A DNA stretch of 51,282 bases from Diplocloster agilis (GTDB taxonomy: Bacteria; Bacillota; Clostridia; Lachnospirales; Lachnospiraceae), in the NCBI RefSeq assembly GCF_019042275.1, contig NZ_JAHQCW010000041.1, positions 1 to 51,282 of the forward strand, read 5' to 3'. The notes under the pieces are model-generated. The model worked only from the letters and a program-made list of their open reading frames with translations, was not told the DNA's origin and ran no database searches. Positions 19,132 through 29,169 of this stretch are shown piece after piece (the first letter of the stretch is position 1; each line of letters starts with the position of its first letter). The translations under genes were made by a program, and so were the position numbers.

Positions 19132-20082
19132 CTACAGCGCCTCCCTCAATACTGCCAGATTTTCTTCCATTCCCCGGATATAGCTGTCGGGATCCCCGTC
19201 ACCGGTGACCAGGGAATCCAGGATGTATACCTTGGCTCCGCTTTCTTTTGCAACCGCTTCGGCCACCTTCGTACTGTACTGTTTTTCCACAAACAGCAAC
19301 TGAACCTCTTTTTCTTTGATCACCTGCATCAGATGGGCCAGTTGGCCGGCGCTCAGAGTATTATCCTCCTCGATCTCGATAACCTCCGCCACCTGAAGCC
19401 CGCACGCGTCCGCAAAGTAGGCGAAGGAGTCATGGAAAATAATAATATTGGCCTGTCCGGTTTTCCCGGTGATCTTACTTGCTTCCACCCGGAGCGGCTC
19501 CAGCTTTTTGCGGTACGCCTCCGCGTTTTGGCGGTACTGTTCCGCATGAACCGGATCAAGGGATGCAAGTCCCCCGGCAATGTTATCCACTTCCTGCATA
19601 TATTTGGAGACATCCATCCACACATGGGGATTCTCATCCCCATGGTCATGCCCTTCATGGCCGTCTTCCTCATGACCTGCGCCAAACGTTTTCATCTCCA
19701 GCATAGAGATCCCGTCACTGGCTGTAATCACCGGCAGACCGGGATAATTTTTCAGCACTGTGTCAAGGAAGCTCTCGATCCCGCCGCCGTTGATGATAAA
19801 TACATCCGCGCCGGACAAGGTCTGCATATCTTCCGGAGACAGCTGATAGTCGTGAAGACAACCGGTCTGGGGTCCGGTCATATTGGTAAGCTGTACGCCG
19901 GGGATATCCCCGATGACGTTCTCGGCCGCGATATACATAGGATAAAAGGAGGTGACCACTTCAAGTGTTCCCTCCCTTTCCTCATGCGGTTCTTCTGTAA
20001 TTGTGACAAAATGAATCACCGCGGCGCTGATCGCAGTGATCACCGCCAGCAGGATTCCTGTAAATACATATTTATTCTTCAT
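19132..20082 (-). CDS. znuA: Zinc ABC transporter substrate-binding protein (ZnuA-like)
   Basis: A 316-residue extracellular metal-binding protein. It has a hydrophobic N-terminal helix (about 5-26) but no lipobox cysteine, so it is probably tethered by an uncleaved helix, which is unusual for a Gram-positive binding protein. Expected ligand positions are visible in GCLHDYQLSPED, NPHVWMD, IFHDSFAYF and a late aspartate. A histidine/acid loop (GHEEDGHEGHDHGDENPH) just before the second ligand is a mark of zinc-specific ZnuA. The start overlaps the ysxC end by 11 bp. Confidence 0.92.
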   Translation of the reverse strand: MKNKYVFTGILLAVITAISAAVIHFVTITEEPHEEREGTLEVVTSFYPMYIAAENVIGDIPGVQLTNMTGPQTGCLHDYQLSPEDMQTLSGADVFIINGGGIESFLDTVLKNYPGLPVITASDGISMLEMKTFGAGHEEDGHEGHDHGDENPHVWMDVSKYMQEVDNIAGGLASLDPVHAEQYRQNAEAYRKKLEPLRVEASKITGKTGQANIIIFHDSFAYFADACGLQVAEVIEIEEDNTLSAGQLAHLMQVIKEKEVQLLFVEKQYSTKVAEAVAKESGAKVYILDSLVTGDGDPDSYIRGMEENLAVLREAL

Positions 20083-20674
20083 TGATGAATTGCTCCATAT
20101 ACTCCCAGATCTCTTCCCTGCCCTGTTTGGTCAATGCGGAATAAGGCAGAACCGGCGCCTGCGCCGGCATCCCGAGACCGGTGCGGATCAGTTTGACCTG
20201 TTTTTGCAGCTGGCTTCTCTTGATCTTATCCAATTTCGTGGCAATGATAATGGGCCGGAACCCCTGATGGTTGATCCAGTCGTACATCATCCGGTCATTG
20301 GCGGACGGATCGTGGCGGATATCGATCAGCAGGAACACGGCTTTTAGCTGCTTCGATCCATGCAGGTAACGCTCGATCATCTTCCCCCATTTTTCCTGCT
20401 CCGACTTAGATACCTTCGCGTAACCATAGCCCGGCAGATCCACCAGGTACATCTGATCGTTAATATTATAAAAATTAATGGTCTGCGTCTTTCCCGGCGA
20501 AGAAGATGTTCTGGCCAGGGCCTTCCGGTTCATCAGGCCGTTAATCAGGGAGGATTTCCCCACATTAGATTTGCCCGCGAAGGCGATCTCCGGCTTGTCC
20601 GTTTCCGGCAGCTTGCTGGTGATTCCGCAGACGGTTTCCAAACTTACATTTTTTATGATCATGGGCTGTCTCAC
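20072..20674 (-). CDS. ysxC: Ribosome biogenesis GTPase YsxC/EngB
   Basis: A 200-residue TrmE-Era-EngA-like GTPase. It has G1 [13 protein letters not shown] (about 30-42), G3 DLPGYGYA, G4 TKLDK and a late SALTKQG as G5. It is needed for 50S subunit assembly. The lon-ysxC order is common in Firmicutes: the gene starts 1 bp after the lon stop. Confidence 0.95.
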   Translation of the reverse strand: MRQPMIIKNVSLETVCGITSKLPETDKPEIAFAGKSNVGKSSLINGLMNRKALARTSSSPGKTQTINFYNINDQMYLVDLPGYGYAKVSKSEQEKWGKMIERYLHGSKQLKAVFLLIDIRHDPSANDRMMYDWINHQGFRPIIIATKLDKIKRSQLQKQVKLIRTGLGMPAQAPVLPYSALTKQGREEIWEYMEQFINEE

Positions 20675-22993
20675 CTACTTTGCCAGGGCATTCTCCAATA
20701 CTTCCGTCATATTTTCCACATACCGGATGTCGATGCCCTTTTTGATTTCCTGGGAGATCTCCGCGATATCCCGTTTGTTCTTAGCCGGCACCATAACCAT
20801 CTTAATCCCGGCATTTTTCGCGGCCAGGATCTTCTCCTTGAGCCCGCCCACCGGGAGCACACGGCCCCGCAGCGTAATCTCGCCGGTCATAGCCACATCC
20901 GCCCGGACCGGAATCTTCGTCATGGCGGAGAGCATGGCGGTTGCCATGGTAATACCCGCGGAGGGACCGTCCTTGGGAACCGCCCCTTCCGGGATATGTA
21001 TGTGAATATCGTTTTTCTTAAAGAAATCATCCTGTATTTTATATTCTTTGCTGATGGAGCGCAGGAAACTGATTCCCGCCTGGGCGGATTCCTTCATCAC
21101 GTCCCCCATCTGGCCGGTCAGACGGAATTCTCCTTTGCCCGGCATGATATTGACCTCGATCTGGAGGGTGTCTCCGCCCACGCTGGTCCAGGCTAAGCCT
21201 CTGGCGATACCGATCTCGTCGGTTTCGTTGGCCATGTCGAAGACGTACCGCTCTTTTCCTAAGTACTTGCCCAGATTATTTTCCGTGATCCGGACCATCT
21301 TTTTGTGATCTTCCATGATCTCCCTGGCCGCTTTCCGGCAGATCTCGCCGATTTTCCGTTCCAGGTTACGCACGCCGGCTTCTCTGGTATAGCCGCGGGC
21401 CATCTTGCTGTAGGCTCCGTCGCTGATCGTTAAAAGCTCCGGGGTCAGGCCGTGTTTCTCCAACTGCTTCCGGTACAGATGTTCTTTCGCGATATGCAGC
21501 TTTTCATTTTCCGTATAGCTGCCCACCTCGATCAGTTCCATACGGTCCAGCAGAGGTCTTGGGATCGCGTTTACGTCGTTGGCCGTGGCGATAAACAGCA
21601 CTTCGGACAAGTCGATGGGGATTTCCACATAGTGATCCCGGAAATGGCAGTTCTGCTCCGAATCCAGCACCTCCAAAAGCGCGGAGGACGTGTCTCCTTT
21701 ATAGTCACTGCTCACCTTGTCGATCTCGTCTAAGAGCATCAGCGGGTTCTTCACTCCCGCCTGCCGAAGACCGGCGGCGATTCTGCCCGGCATGGCTCCG
21801 ATATAGGTACGGCGGTGTCCGCGTATCTCAGCCTCATCCCTCACGCCGCCCAGGCAGATCCGGACATACTGCTTGTCCAGCGCTCTGGCCACAGATCTGG
21901 CGATGGATGTCTTACCGGTCCCGGGAGGGCCCACCAGGCACAGAATCGGGCTGTCGCCCTTTTGGGTCAGCTTGCGGACCGCCAGGAATTCCAGCACCCG
22001 CTCTTTGACCTTCTCCAGGCCATAGTGATCCTCTTCCAGAATCTGTTTCGCATTTTTGATATCTTCTTTGTCCTGGGACTTCTTATCCCAGGGCATTTCT
22101 AACAGGGTCTCAATGTATGCCCGCTGAACCGCGGACTCCGATGAATTCTGCCCGCTGTTTTTAAAGCGCTGGATTTCCTTTTGGATCTTCTCCTTGACGG
22201 AATCCCGGGCCGTTAATGTCTCCAGTTCCTCGGCGAAGCGGTCCGCGTCGGATACCGTGTTATCTTCGCCCAGTTCCTCCCGGATCAGTTTTAACTGCTC
22301 CCGAAGGATATAATCTCTTTGATTTTTATCTATGCGTTCCTTTACCTTTTGCTGAAGATCGTTCTTAATCTTACTGATCTCCACCTCATTGCTCAGAATC
22401 ACACTCAGCAGCTCATATCTGGCCGTCAGGTTGACCGCTTCCAGAATCTTCTGTTTTTCCTCGTAATATAACGGGATATTGATGGCAATCTGATCTACCA
22501 GCCGCTTCAAATCCGCTATCTCCAGCAGCTGCTTGATCAGTTCTTTTCCAATCTTTGGATTTTCCAGCGCATACTGGCCGAAGATCTCTTTTAAATTCCG
22601 GATCATGGCTTCCCGGCTGTTTTCGGGAATCTCTTCCATCTCCTCCGTGTCAAACCGGATTACCTCAGCTTTCAGATATTCCCCGTCTGTTTCCAGATAC
22701 GACAGCTCCGCGCGTTCGATCCCTTCCACCAGCACCCGCAGTATATTGTTGGGCAGCTTGATGATCTGTTTGATCACCGCGATGATCCCGATTCTATAGA
22801 GCTGATCCTGCTGAGGCTCCTCCGCTTCCGCGTCCCTCTGCGCGATCAGGAAAATATTCTGGTCCTGAAGCATGGCAGCTTCCGTAGCCTTGATCGATTT
22901 GTCTCTGCTTACATCAAAATGTACTATCATATCCGGAAGAATTGTCATTCCCCTGAGTGCAATCGCCGGTAAATGTCGAATAAGCTCACTCAT
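20675..22993 (-). CDS. lon: ATP-dependent protease Lon
   Basis: A 772-residue LonA protease. It has an N-terminal substrate domain (about 8-200), coiled region, AAA+ module with Walker [10 protein letters not shown] (about 355) and LLLDEIDK-type Walker B ([13 protein letters not shown]), and a C-terminal S16 protease domain with the catalytic serine in [12 protein letters not shown] and lysine in [12 protein letters not shown]. It degrades misfolded and regulatory proteins in the cytoplasm. It sits between clpX and ysxC. Confidence 0.97.
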   Translation of the reverse strand: MSELIRHLPAIALRGMTILPDMIVHFDVSRDKSIKATEAAMLQDQNIFLIAQRDAEAEEPQQDQLYRIGIIAVIKQIIKLPNNILRVLVEGIERAELSYLETDGEYLKAEVIRFDTEEMEEIPENSREAMIRNLKEIFGQYALENPKIGKELIKQLLEIADLKRLVDQIAINIPLYYEEKQKILEAVNLTARYELLSVILSNEVEISKIKNDLQQKVKERIDKNQRDYILREQLKLIREELGEDNTVSDADRFAEELETLTARDSVKEKIQKEIQRFKNSGQNSSESAVQRAYIETLLEMPWDKKSQDKEDIKNAKQILEEDHYGLEKVKERVLEFLAVRKLTQKGDSPILCLVGPPGTGKTSIARSVARALDKQYVRICLGGVRDEAEIRGHRRTYIGAMPGRIAAGLRQAGVKNPLMLLDEIDKVSSDYKGDTSSALLEVLDSEQNCHFRDHYVEIPIDLSEVLFIATANDVNAIPRPLLDRMELIEVGSYTENEKLHIAKEHLYRKQLEKHGLTPELLTISDGAYSKMARGYTREAGVRNLERKIGEICRKAAREIMEDHKKMVRITENNLGKYLGKERYVFDMANETDEIGIARGLAWTSVGGDTLQIEVNIMPGKGEFRLTGQMGDVMKESAQAGISFLRSISKEYKIQDDFFKKNDIHIHIPEGAVPKDGPSAGITMATAMLSAMTKIPVRADVAMTGEITLRGRVLPVGGLKEKILAAKNAGIKMVMVPAKNKRDIAEISQEIKKGIDIRYVENMTEVLENALAK

Positions 22994-23028
22994 ACCGCTT
23001 CCTCCTTCGTTCCTAATATTTCACCGGC

Positions 23029-24339
23029 TCAGGCGATTTCATCCGCCTTGCCGAACAGCTTTCTTTTCTGGGAACGTGTCTGCGTTCCCGCCTCTATTGC
23101 CTGCCTGCGGACGATTTCCGGTTCCTGTGTCCCTTCCACCGCTTCCTTCGTCAGCCTGCATTCCACGATGTTATCATCGGAAGGCACTTTGAACATAAGA
23201 TCCATCATGGATTTTTCCATAATAGAACGCAGTCCTCTGGCGCCTGTTTTTCTCTTGATGGATTTTTCCGCGATCATCTCGATGGCTTCGTCATCGATCA
23301 GCAGCTTTACGCCGTCCAGCTCAAAAAGCTTGCGGTACTGCTTGATCAGGGAATTCTTCGGTTCGGTCAGAATTTTGACCAGCGCGCCCTTATCCAGGGA
23401 ATCCAGGGATACCACAACCGGCAGCCGGCCGATGAATTCCGGAATCAGGCCGTATTTTATAAGGTCTTCCGGCAGAACATGCTTTAAGACCTCGCCCACA
23501 TTTTTCTCCCGTCGGCTGGCGATTTCCACGTTAAATCCGATGGACTTCTGATCCATTCTCGTCTCGATAATCTTATCCAGCCCGTCAAAAGCGCCGCCGC
23601 AGATGAACAGGATGTTACTGGTATCGATCTGTATCAGTTCCTGGTGGGGATGCTTTCTGCCGCCCTGGGGAGGAACCGAAGCCACGGTACCCTCGATAAT
23701 TTTAAGCAGAGCCTGCTGTACTCCCTCGCCGGACACATCCCGGGTGATGGAAGCATTCTCCGATTTTCTCGTGATCTTATCGATCTCGTCGATATAGATG
23801 ATGCCGACTTCCGCCCGCTTCATGTCATAATCCGCGGCCTGAATGATTTTCAGCAGAATATTCTCCACATCTTCGCCAACGTAACCGGCCTCAGTCAGGG
23901 AGGTGGCATCCGCGATGGCAAACGGCACGTTCAGGAGTTTTGCCAGTGTCTGCGCCAGCAGAGTCTTACCGGAGCCTGTGGGGCCCAGCATGAGAATATT
24001 ACTTTTCTGGATCTCCACATCCAGGTCCTTCTCCGCCATAATCCGCTTATAATGGTTGTACACGGCTACGGAAAGCACCTTCTTCGCTTCCTCCTGCCCG
24101 ATGACATACTCATCCAGAAACGCCTTTATCTCCTCGGGTTTCAGCAGGTTGATATCATTTAAATTTTCATCTTCAAAATCTTCGTCCTCGAATTCCTCTT
24201 CCAGGATCTCCGAGCAGATATCCACGCAGCTGTCGCAGATATAGGTGCCGTTGGGGCCTGCGATCAGACGGTTAACCTGTTCCTGGGGTTTGCCGCAGAA
24301 AGAACATCTGATTTTATCATCATTATTTTTATTTGCCAT
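23029..24339 (-). CDS. clpX: ATP-dependent Clp protease ATP-binding subunit ClpX
   Basis: A 436-residue unfoldase. An N-terminal zinc-binding domain has four cysteines (CSFCGK and CDSCVDIC, about 12-42). The AAA+ domain has Walker A GPTGSGKT and Walker [23 protein letters not shown] and the IGF-type loop region follow. It feeds substrates to ClpP, coded upstream beyond a hairpin. Confidence 0.97.
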   Translation of the reverse strand: MANKNNDDKIRCSFCGKPQEQVNRLIAGPNGTYICDSCVDICSEILEEEFEDEDFEDENLNDINLLKPEEIKAFLDEYVIGQEEAKKVLSVAVYNHYKRIMAEKDLDVEIQKSNILMLGPTGSGKTLLAQTLAKLLNVPFAIADATSLTEAGYVGEDVENILLKIIQAADYDMKRAEVGIIYIDEIDKITRKSENASITRDVSGEGVQQALLKIIEGTVASVPPQGGRKHPHQELIQIDTSNILFICGGAFDGLDKIIETRMDQKSIGFNVEIASRREKNVGEVLKHVLPEDLIKYGLIPEFIGRLPVVVSLDSLDKGALVKILTEPKNSLIKQYRKLFELDGVKLLIDDEAIEMIAEKSIKRKTGARGLRSIMEKSMMDLMFKVPSDDNIVECRLTKEAVEGTQEPEIVRRQAIEAGTQTRSQKRKLFGKADEIA

Positions 24340-24414
24340 ATATTTACCTCCTGTGCCGCGTTTGCTGCGGCTTATATAAAGGAATACCTTCCATCATTTT
24401 CCTTTTGATTTTTA

Positions 24415-24442
24415 AAGACTCCTGCGTGAATCACAGGAGTCT
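24415..24442 (-). terminator. Terminator or attenuator between clpP and clpX
   Basis: Arms AAGACTCCTG and CAGGAGTCTT (10 bp each, 8-base loop). On the minus strand the stem is followed by TTTAAAAATC. This would end or reduce read-through from tig-clpP into clpX. Confidence 0.65.
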
Positions 24443-24498
24443 TGTGATCCCTGCGGACCCGACGGCACTACATGCCGCAATATCCACAGAGCATATCA

Positions 24499-25080
24499 TT
24501 AGCGTCTAACAAATACATCGTCGATCAAACCATATGCCTTGGCCTCTTGCGCGTCCATATAGTTGTCTCTTTCGGTATCCCGTTCAATTACTTCCAGAGG
24601 CTGGCCTGTATTTGCCGCCAGAATTTCATTTAACTTCTTTCTCGTCTTGAGAATCATATCTGCCACGATCTTGATCTCAGTCGCCTGGCCTTTTGCTCCG
24701 CCGGAGGGCTGATGAATCATGATTTCCGCGTTGGGAAGCGCAAAACGTTTGCCCTTCGCACCGCCGGACAGCAGGAATGCTCCCATACTGGCCGCCATAC
24801 CTACGCAGATCGTAGATACATCACATTTGATATAGTTCATCGTATCGTAAATAGCCATTCCGGCTGTGACGCTTCCGCCCGGGCTGTTGATATATAAATG
24901 GATATCCTTTCCCGGATCCTCCGCTTCCAGAAATAACATCTGCGCAACGATCAGGCTTGCTGTCGTGTCATTGACTTCCTCTCCCAGAAAAATAATTCTC
25001 TCTTTGAGCAGCCGGGAGTAAATGTCATAGGACCGCTCGCCTCTGCTGGTCTGTTCAATGACATAAGGTACTAAACTCAT
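24499..25080 (-). CDS. clpP: ATP-dependent Clp protease proteolytic subunit
   Basis: 193 residues, the standard ClpP length. The catalytic triad serine is S98 in GMAASMGAF and the histidine H123 in MIHQPSGG; the aspartate is expected near residue 172. It forms the barrel that degrades proteins unfolded by ClpX or ClpC. It follows tig by 35 bp in the usual tig-clpP-clpX order. Confidence 0.97.
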   Translation of the reverse strand: MSLVPYVIEQTSRGERSYDIYSRLLKERIIFLGEEVNDTTASLIVAQMLFLEAEDPGKDIHLYINSPGGSVTAGMAIYDTMNYIKCDVSTICVGMAASMGAFLLSGGAKGKRFALPNAEIMIHQPSGGAKGQATEIKIVADMILKTRKKLNEILAANTGQPLEVIERDTERDNYMDAQEAKAYGLIDDVFVRR

Positions 25081-25115
25081 GGCTTATCCTCCTGCCTTTC
25101 CTTAAAATTGACCGT

Positions 25116-26408
25116 TTATTTTGCTGTTTCAACGGCCGCTTCCGCTACGAAATCCACTGCCTTCTGAACGGCAATGTCTTTCTTCATGGAAGTTCTCTCA
25201 TAATCAGAGAGCACTTCGTTTAATTTATCGGCTTCCATCTTGTACATTTCCGCCATCTTCTCGATTTCTTTTTGTAATTCTTCTTCTGTAGCTTCGATCT
25301 TCTCCGCCTCGGTGATCGCTTCCAGAACCAGTCTGGTCTGGATTCTCTTCAGAGCCTGCGGTTTCATCTGCTCCAGCATCTGATCCGGAGTGGTACCGGT
25401 AAACTGCATGTACTGCTCCATGGACAGTCCCTGCATCTGGATTCTGCGCGCGAAATCTTCCACCATCTGGCGTGTCTGCGTCTCAATCATCGCATCCGGG
25501 ATTTCCATGGTCGCGTTTTCCACAATCTTATCGATAACCGCGTCTTCCTTGGCGGTCTTGGCGTCTTTTTCCTTTTTCTCCTGAAGTTTCGCCTTGATAT
25601 CGGCTTTGTATTCATCTAATGTATCAAATTCGGAAACATCCTGAGCAAAATCATCATCCGCTTCCGGAAGCTCTTTCACTTTGATTTCCTTGACTGTCAC
25701 TTTGAACAGGGCCGGCTGTCCCGCCAGTTCCTTCGCCTGATACTCTTCCGGGAAAGTAACATTTACTTCTACTTCTTCCCCGATATTCTTTCCAATCAGC
25801 TGCTCCTCGAAGGTATCGATAAAGGAATGAGATCCGATTACAAGAGGGTAATCCGTGCCTTTTCCGCCGTCAAACGGTACGCCGTCCACAAAGCCCTCAA
25901 AATCGATGGTAGTCATATCGCCGTCCTGCACCGCCCTGTCATCCACGGTAATGGTTCTGGCATTGTTCTCTCTCTCTTTATCCAGTTCCGCACTGATCTC
26001 CTCGTCCGTAACTTCCGTGCTTACCGCTTCCACTTCGATTCCCTTATACTCGCCAAGGGTAACCTCCGGTTTCAGAGCCACTTCAGCGGTAAAGATAAAA
26101 GGTTTCCCTTTTTCCAGCTGCACAACGTCGATCGACGGCTGGGACACGATCTCTAAATCGCACTCCTCGGTTTCTTTTCCATATACATCGGGAATCAGGA
26201 TATTGGCCGCATCTTCGTAGAAGATCTCCGGGCCGTACATCTTCTCTATCATCTGGCGAGGCACTTTGCCTTTGCGGAATCCGGGAACACTGATGTTACC
26301 TTTCTGCTTCAGATATGCTTTCTGAAGCGCTCCCTCTAATTCCTCGGCGGTTGCTTCCAGCGTCAGTTTCGCCATATTCTTTTCCAGGTTCTCTACTTTT
26401 AAACTCAT
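25116..26408 (-). CDS. tig: Trigger factor (ribosome-associated chaperone)
   Basis: A 430-residue chaperone and peptidyl-prolyl isomerase. The ribosome-binding signature GFRKGKVPR is near residues 43-51, the FKBP-like domain spans about 155-240, and an alpha-helical C-terminal domain follows. It helps nascent chains fold at the ribosome exit. It is the first gene of the tig-clpP unit. Confidence 0.97.
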   Translation of the reverse strand: MSLKVENLEKNMAKLTLEATAEELEGALQKAYLKQKGNISVPGFRKGKVPRQMIEKMYGPEIFYEDAANILIPDVYGKETEECDLEIVSQPSIDVVQLEKGKPFIFTAEVALKPEVTLGEYKGIEVEAVSTEVTDEEISAELDKERENNARTITVDDRAVQDGDMTTIDFEGFVDGVPFDGGKGTDYPLVIGSHSFIDTFEEQLIGKNIGEEVEVNVTFPEEYQAKELAGQPALFKVTVKEIKVKELPEADDDFAQDVSEFDTLDEYKADIKAKLQEKKEKDAKTAKEDAVIDKIVENATMEIPDAMIETQTRQMVEDFARRIQMQGLSMEQYMQFTGTTPDQMLEQMKPQALKRIQTRLVLEAITEAEKIEATEEELQKEIEKMAEMYKMEADKLNEVLSDYERTSMKKDIAVQKAVDFVAEAAVETAK

Positions 26409-26484
26409 CTTCTTTTGATTTCCTCCTTAAACGTTATATGAAAAAATTTTTCGGACGTTCCTAAAAATATCCATTCTTACAGTC

Positions 26485-26514
26485 ATTATATGAGTATAGC
26501 ATAACGTTTTCCAA
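26485..26514 (-). promoter_or_regulatory. Probable sigma-A promoter of tig
   Basis: Minus-strand -35 TTGGAA and -10 TATAAT separated by 18 bp, about 75 bp upstream of the tig start codon. The rest of the 26409-26760 gap holds this promoter and the spore-gene terminator, with nothing else recognised. Confidence 0.55.
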
Positions 26515-26648
26515 AACACAAGAAAAAATTCCACGTATCCCGCCGTGGGACTGGGGTTAGATACCTTGCCCAGAACTCTGCTTCAAAAGTACCAATATCT
26601 TTTAACGCTTCTTCTATGTAATTTCAACGTCCAAGCATTTGTGCACAA

Positions 26649-26706
26649 AATAGACCAGCCGGAAATAGTCTAAGATTTTCTTGGGACTATTTCCAGCTGG
26701 TCTATT
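26649..26706 (-). terminator. Strong intrinsic terminator after the spore protein gene
   Basis: Two 22-bp arms (26649-26670 and 26685-26706) pair with a single mismatch around a 14-base loop. On the minus strand the stem ends in TATTTTGT. It lies about 55 bp past the spore protein stop. Confidence 0.85.
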
Positions 26707-26760
26707 GGGCTATGCCCGCTATGCGATTAATAGAAAGATTATTCTTCCTATTATCATAGA

Positions 26761-26979
26761 TTACAGATTTGATCCGGAAGACATCTGCTGTTCCTGTTTC
26801 ATGATCATTTTTTTAACCATTTCACCACCGATGGAACCAGCCTGTCTGGATGTTAAATCTCCATTGTAACCATCTTTCAACGGTACTCCTAATTCGCTGG
26901 CTACTTCGTTACGGAAACGTTTCATAGCCTCTTTTGCTTCGGGTACTGCCATCTGATTTGTGTTAGAAGAATTATTCAT
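26761..26979 (-). CDS. Alpha/beta-type small acid-soluble spore protein
   Basis: 72 residues with the family core: VPEAKEAMKRFRNEVASELGV and TSRQAGSIGGEMVKKMI arranged as two short helices. The NEVASELG stretch contains the usual GPR protease cleavage region. The protein coats and protects DNA in the dormant spore and is degraded at germination. A GGAGGTG ribosome site precedes the ATG. A sigma-G-like promoter lies upstream. Confidence 0.95.
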   Translation of the reverse strand: MNNSSNTNQMAVPEAKEAMKRFRNEVASELGVPLKDGYNGDLTSRQAGSIGGEMVKKMIMKQEQQMSSGSNL

Positions 26980-27004
26980 TGTGTTTCACCTCCATGTTTG
27001 TCTT

Positions 27005-27021
27005 AGACAAGTAACTTGTCT
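27005..27021. promoter_or_regulatory. Perfect palindrome in the spore gene leader
   Basis: AGACAAGTTACTTGTCT (17 bp, 8-bp arms) sits between the sigma-G-like -10 and the ribosome site of the spore protein gene. It may form a 5' mRNA hairpin or an operator; no protein is known from sequence. Confidence 0.5.
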
Positions 27022-27028
27022 GTACTCC

Positions 27029-27057
27029 TATTATGTACATGTAAGGTAAAACTATAA
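27029..27057 (-). promoter_or_regulatory. Sigma-G-like promoter of the spore protein gene
   Basis: Minus-strand -10 CATAATA fits the sigma-G pattern CATNNTA. A weak -35 candidate TTATA lies 17 bp upstream. The match of a forespore-type -10 with a spore protein gene supports the call; the -35 is not a good match. Confidence 0.55.
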
Positions 27058-27074
27058 CTGGAAAAAAATGTATA

Positions 27075-27818
27075 TTAAAATACTCCGGGAAGCTCATAGG
27101 TGTTGGTAATTCCCTGGCTGATCACGTTGTTTCGAAGGACTGCATACAACTCCGCTTCCGTAGCCGCCGGGTAGGGATTTACAAATAGCGTTCCGATTCC
27201 GCACAGCATGGCGCCGCCTAAGTACCAGAGAAGAAACGACAGGTCCAGCACAAACATATCCCACTTATGGCCCATAGTCATTTCCCGGCTCAGCTCAAAC
27301 GCGCGCTGCCGGCTGACCGACGGATTCTCAGCCAGTATATACGAAATCATACGGTATTCGTAGCTCTTGACTATACCCGGGATAATAAATACCAGCGTCC
27401 ACAGAAACGTGAACAGATCTCTCAAAAACATAATTCCCACTACATTCATATAGGAATCGGAAAAAGCATAGCCCAGTTCTCCAAACGCCGCTTTTACCTC
27501 CCGGCCCACCAGGAAGAATCTTTTTCCACCTACCATCAGCGGATTCGTAATAAATACTACAACCGCCACCACGATCACGGATGCAACCGCAGCCACAGCG
27601 AACACCGTCACGAACAGCAGAGCGATGTACTGGGCGCCGTGTCCCATCGGCGTGGCATAATTGGCAGCGCCGGTCACACCTCTGCTGACCGTCTGCGATG
27701 CTCCGCCGCTGTTATCACCTCCCAGGAATCCAAGTATCAGACAGATCAGGAACCCCATCCAATAGTTGATCCTCAGTCGGTCTTTTGCCCGGTTCTTCAG
27801 GTCACTTCTCGTCCACAT
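27075..27818 (-). CDS. DUF975 family integral membrane protein
   Basis: 247 residues starting MWTRSDLKNRAKDRLR, the typical DUF975 opening, with four to five hydrophobic helices and the conserved FELSREMTMGHKWDMFVLDLS region near 165-185. Family function is unknown. A glycine-rich loop with GGDNSGGASQTVSRG lies between the first helices. Confidence 0.85.
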   Translation of the reverse strand: MWTRSDLKNRAKDRLRINYWMGFLICLILGFLGGDNSGGASQTVSRGVTGAANYATPMGHGAQYIALLFVTVFAVAAVASVIVVAVVVFITNPLMVGGKRFFLVGREVKAAFGELGYAFSDSYMNVVGIMFLRDLFTFLWTLVFIIPGIVKSYEYRMISYILAENPSVSRQRAFELSREMTMGHKWDMFVLDLSFLLWYLGGAMLCGIGTLFVNPYPAATEAELYAVLRNNVISQGITNTYELPGVF

Positions 27819-27839
27819 CTCTTAGCCCCTCCTCGATTT

Positions 27840-28391
27840 TCATTTTCGGTATACGATAGCATCCTGCACCTTTTGCGCGGTTTCCTCGTCTTCCAGACAG
27901 CGGATTAACTGAAGCCCAAAAGGAATCGCGGTCCCAAGGCCCCGGCTGGTCACCACATTTCCATCGGCAGCCACCTCATCCTCCACCACCTGCGCTTTTA
28001 GCAGATGGGATTCAAATCCCGGATGGCAGGTTGCTTTTTTACCGGCCAGCAGCCCCAGATCGCCCAGCACACTGGGCGCCGCGCAGATAGCCGCCAGCAT
28101 TTTATCTTTTTGGTAAAATTCTTTCAGCAATTCGACCAGTCCCAGATGGTTTGCCAGGTTCGGCGTTCCCGGTATTCCACCCGGAAGCACCAGCGCGTCG
28201 ATATCCGAATAGAACATCTCCTCGAATAACCGGTCCGCTTTGACCTGGATTCCGTGGGAACCCGTCACCTGTAAACTGGAGGTGACAGAAACCATGAAGG
28301 TTTCAATTCCGGCCCTGCGAAGCAGATCCACCACCATCAAAGCCTCTACCTCTTCACAGCCTTCTGCCAAAAACACACATACTTTACTCAT
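27840..28391 (-). CDS. DJ-1/PfpI family protein
   Basis: A protein of about 183 residues of the DJ-1/ThiJ class I glutamine amidotransferase-like fold. The nucleophile cysteine is in AAICAAPSVLG, with PGGIPGTPNL and GFE/HPGFE elements around the site. Family members act in oxidative-stress defence, deglycation or as chaperones; the exact reaction is not settled. The ORF extends to 28451, but the ATG at 28391 is preceded by AAAGGAG at good spacing and gives the canonical start MSKVCVFLAEG. Confidence 0.88.
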   Translation of the reverse strand: MSKVCVFLAEGCEEVEALMVVDLLRRAGIETFMVSVTSSLQVTGSHGIQVKADRLFEEMFYSDIDALVLPGGIPGTPNLANHLGLVELLKEFYQKDKMLAAICAAPSVLGDLGLLAGKKATCHPGFESHLLKAQVVEDEVAADGNVVTSRGLGTAIPFGLQLIRCLEDEETAQKVQDAIVYRK

Positions 28392-28554
28392 AACAAACAA
28401 CTCCTTTCTATTTTTCATCTGTATAATCTTTCTGAATAAAATTAAAACCACAGGAAGTATAATCTTATCCTAATATAACATATCTATTGACGTTCTGTCC
28501 AAAAAAATACTATTATTACAAGTAGTTACGCTCGAATCTTAAAGAAAGAGATGA

Positions 28555-29031
28555 ATGCAAATGGAAATTGAACGAAAATATCTGGTCACCCGCCTGCCTG
28601 ATTCCTTGGAACAATATCCTTATCATAGGATCGAACAGGGTTATCTATGTACGGAACCAGTGGTGCGGATCCGAAGGCAGGATGAGGATTACTATCTCAC
28701 CTACAAATCGAAAGGCCTGATGGTACGGGAAGAATACAATCTTCCGCTGACTAGGGACGCCTATCTGCATCTACGCACGAAAACAGACGGCAATCTCATT
28801 TCGAAAAAAAGGTTCCTTATCCCTCTTACGGAACAGCTGACCATCGAATTGGATATCTTTGATCCCCCTTTTGCCCCCCTTATGATGGCGGAGGTAGAAT
28901 TTCCCACTGAAGAGATGGCTCTTAATTTTGACCCGCCGTCCTGGTTCGGCCAGGACGTAACTTTTGACAGCAGATACCACAACAGCGCGCTGAGCCGTCA
29001 GGAATACAAGTCTGTTTATAAGAACAATTAA
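28555..29031 (+). CDS. CYTH domain protein
   Basis: A 158-residue protein with the opening EIERKYLV and internal VRIRRQDEDYYLTYKSKG, the basic/acidic strands of the CYTH triphosphate tunnel fold (compare triphosphatases and thiamine-triphosphatase). It likely hydrolyses an inorganic or nucleoside triphosphate with a divalent metal; the substrate is not known. An ATG two codons later (28561) is an equally good start by family comparison. Confidence 0.85.
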   Translation: MQMEIERKYLVTRLPDSLEQYPYHRIEQGYLCTEPVVRIRRQDEDYYLTYKSKGLMVREEYNLPLTRDAYLHLRTKTDGNLISKKRFLIPLTEQLTIELDIFDPPFAPLMMAEVEFPTEEMALNFDPPSWFGQDVTFDSRYHNSALSRQEYKSVYKNN

Positions 29032-29130
29032 TATATTACATTTTGTGTTTGTTATAAAAGATTCATATCGAGACTTTTAGCCTGGGATAGGCTTCTACCT
29101 GTAGCCATGTGAATATTATTTCAATGTAAT

Positions 29131-29139
29131 TGTTATAAT
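29131..29139 (+). promoter_or_regulatory. Extended -10 promoter upstream of the XRE gene
   Basis: TGTTATAAT is an extended -10 element 31 bp before the XRE start; no good -35 is seen. A strong AGGGAGG ribosome site follows. Confidence 0.5.
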
Positions 29140-29169
29140 ATCTACATTATTGATCAGGGAGGTTTTTTC

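Noticed and set aside
19021-20085. 354-residue plus-strand ORF opposite znuA
   Set aside because: Antisense shadow of znuA with a histidine/phenylalanine-rich nonsense composition.
20360-21196. 278-residue plus-strand ORF across ysxC and lon
   Set aside because: It crosses two genes on the other strand and shows no family pattern.
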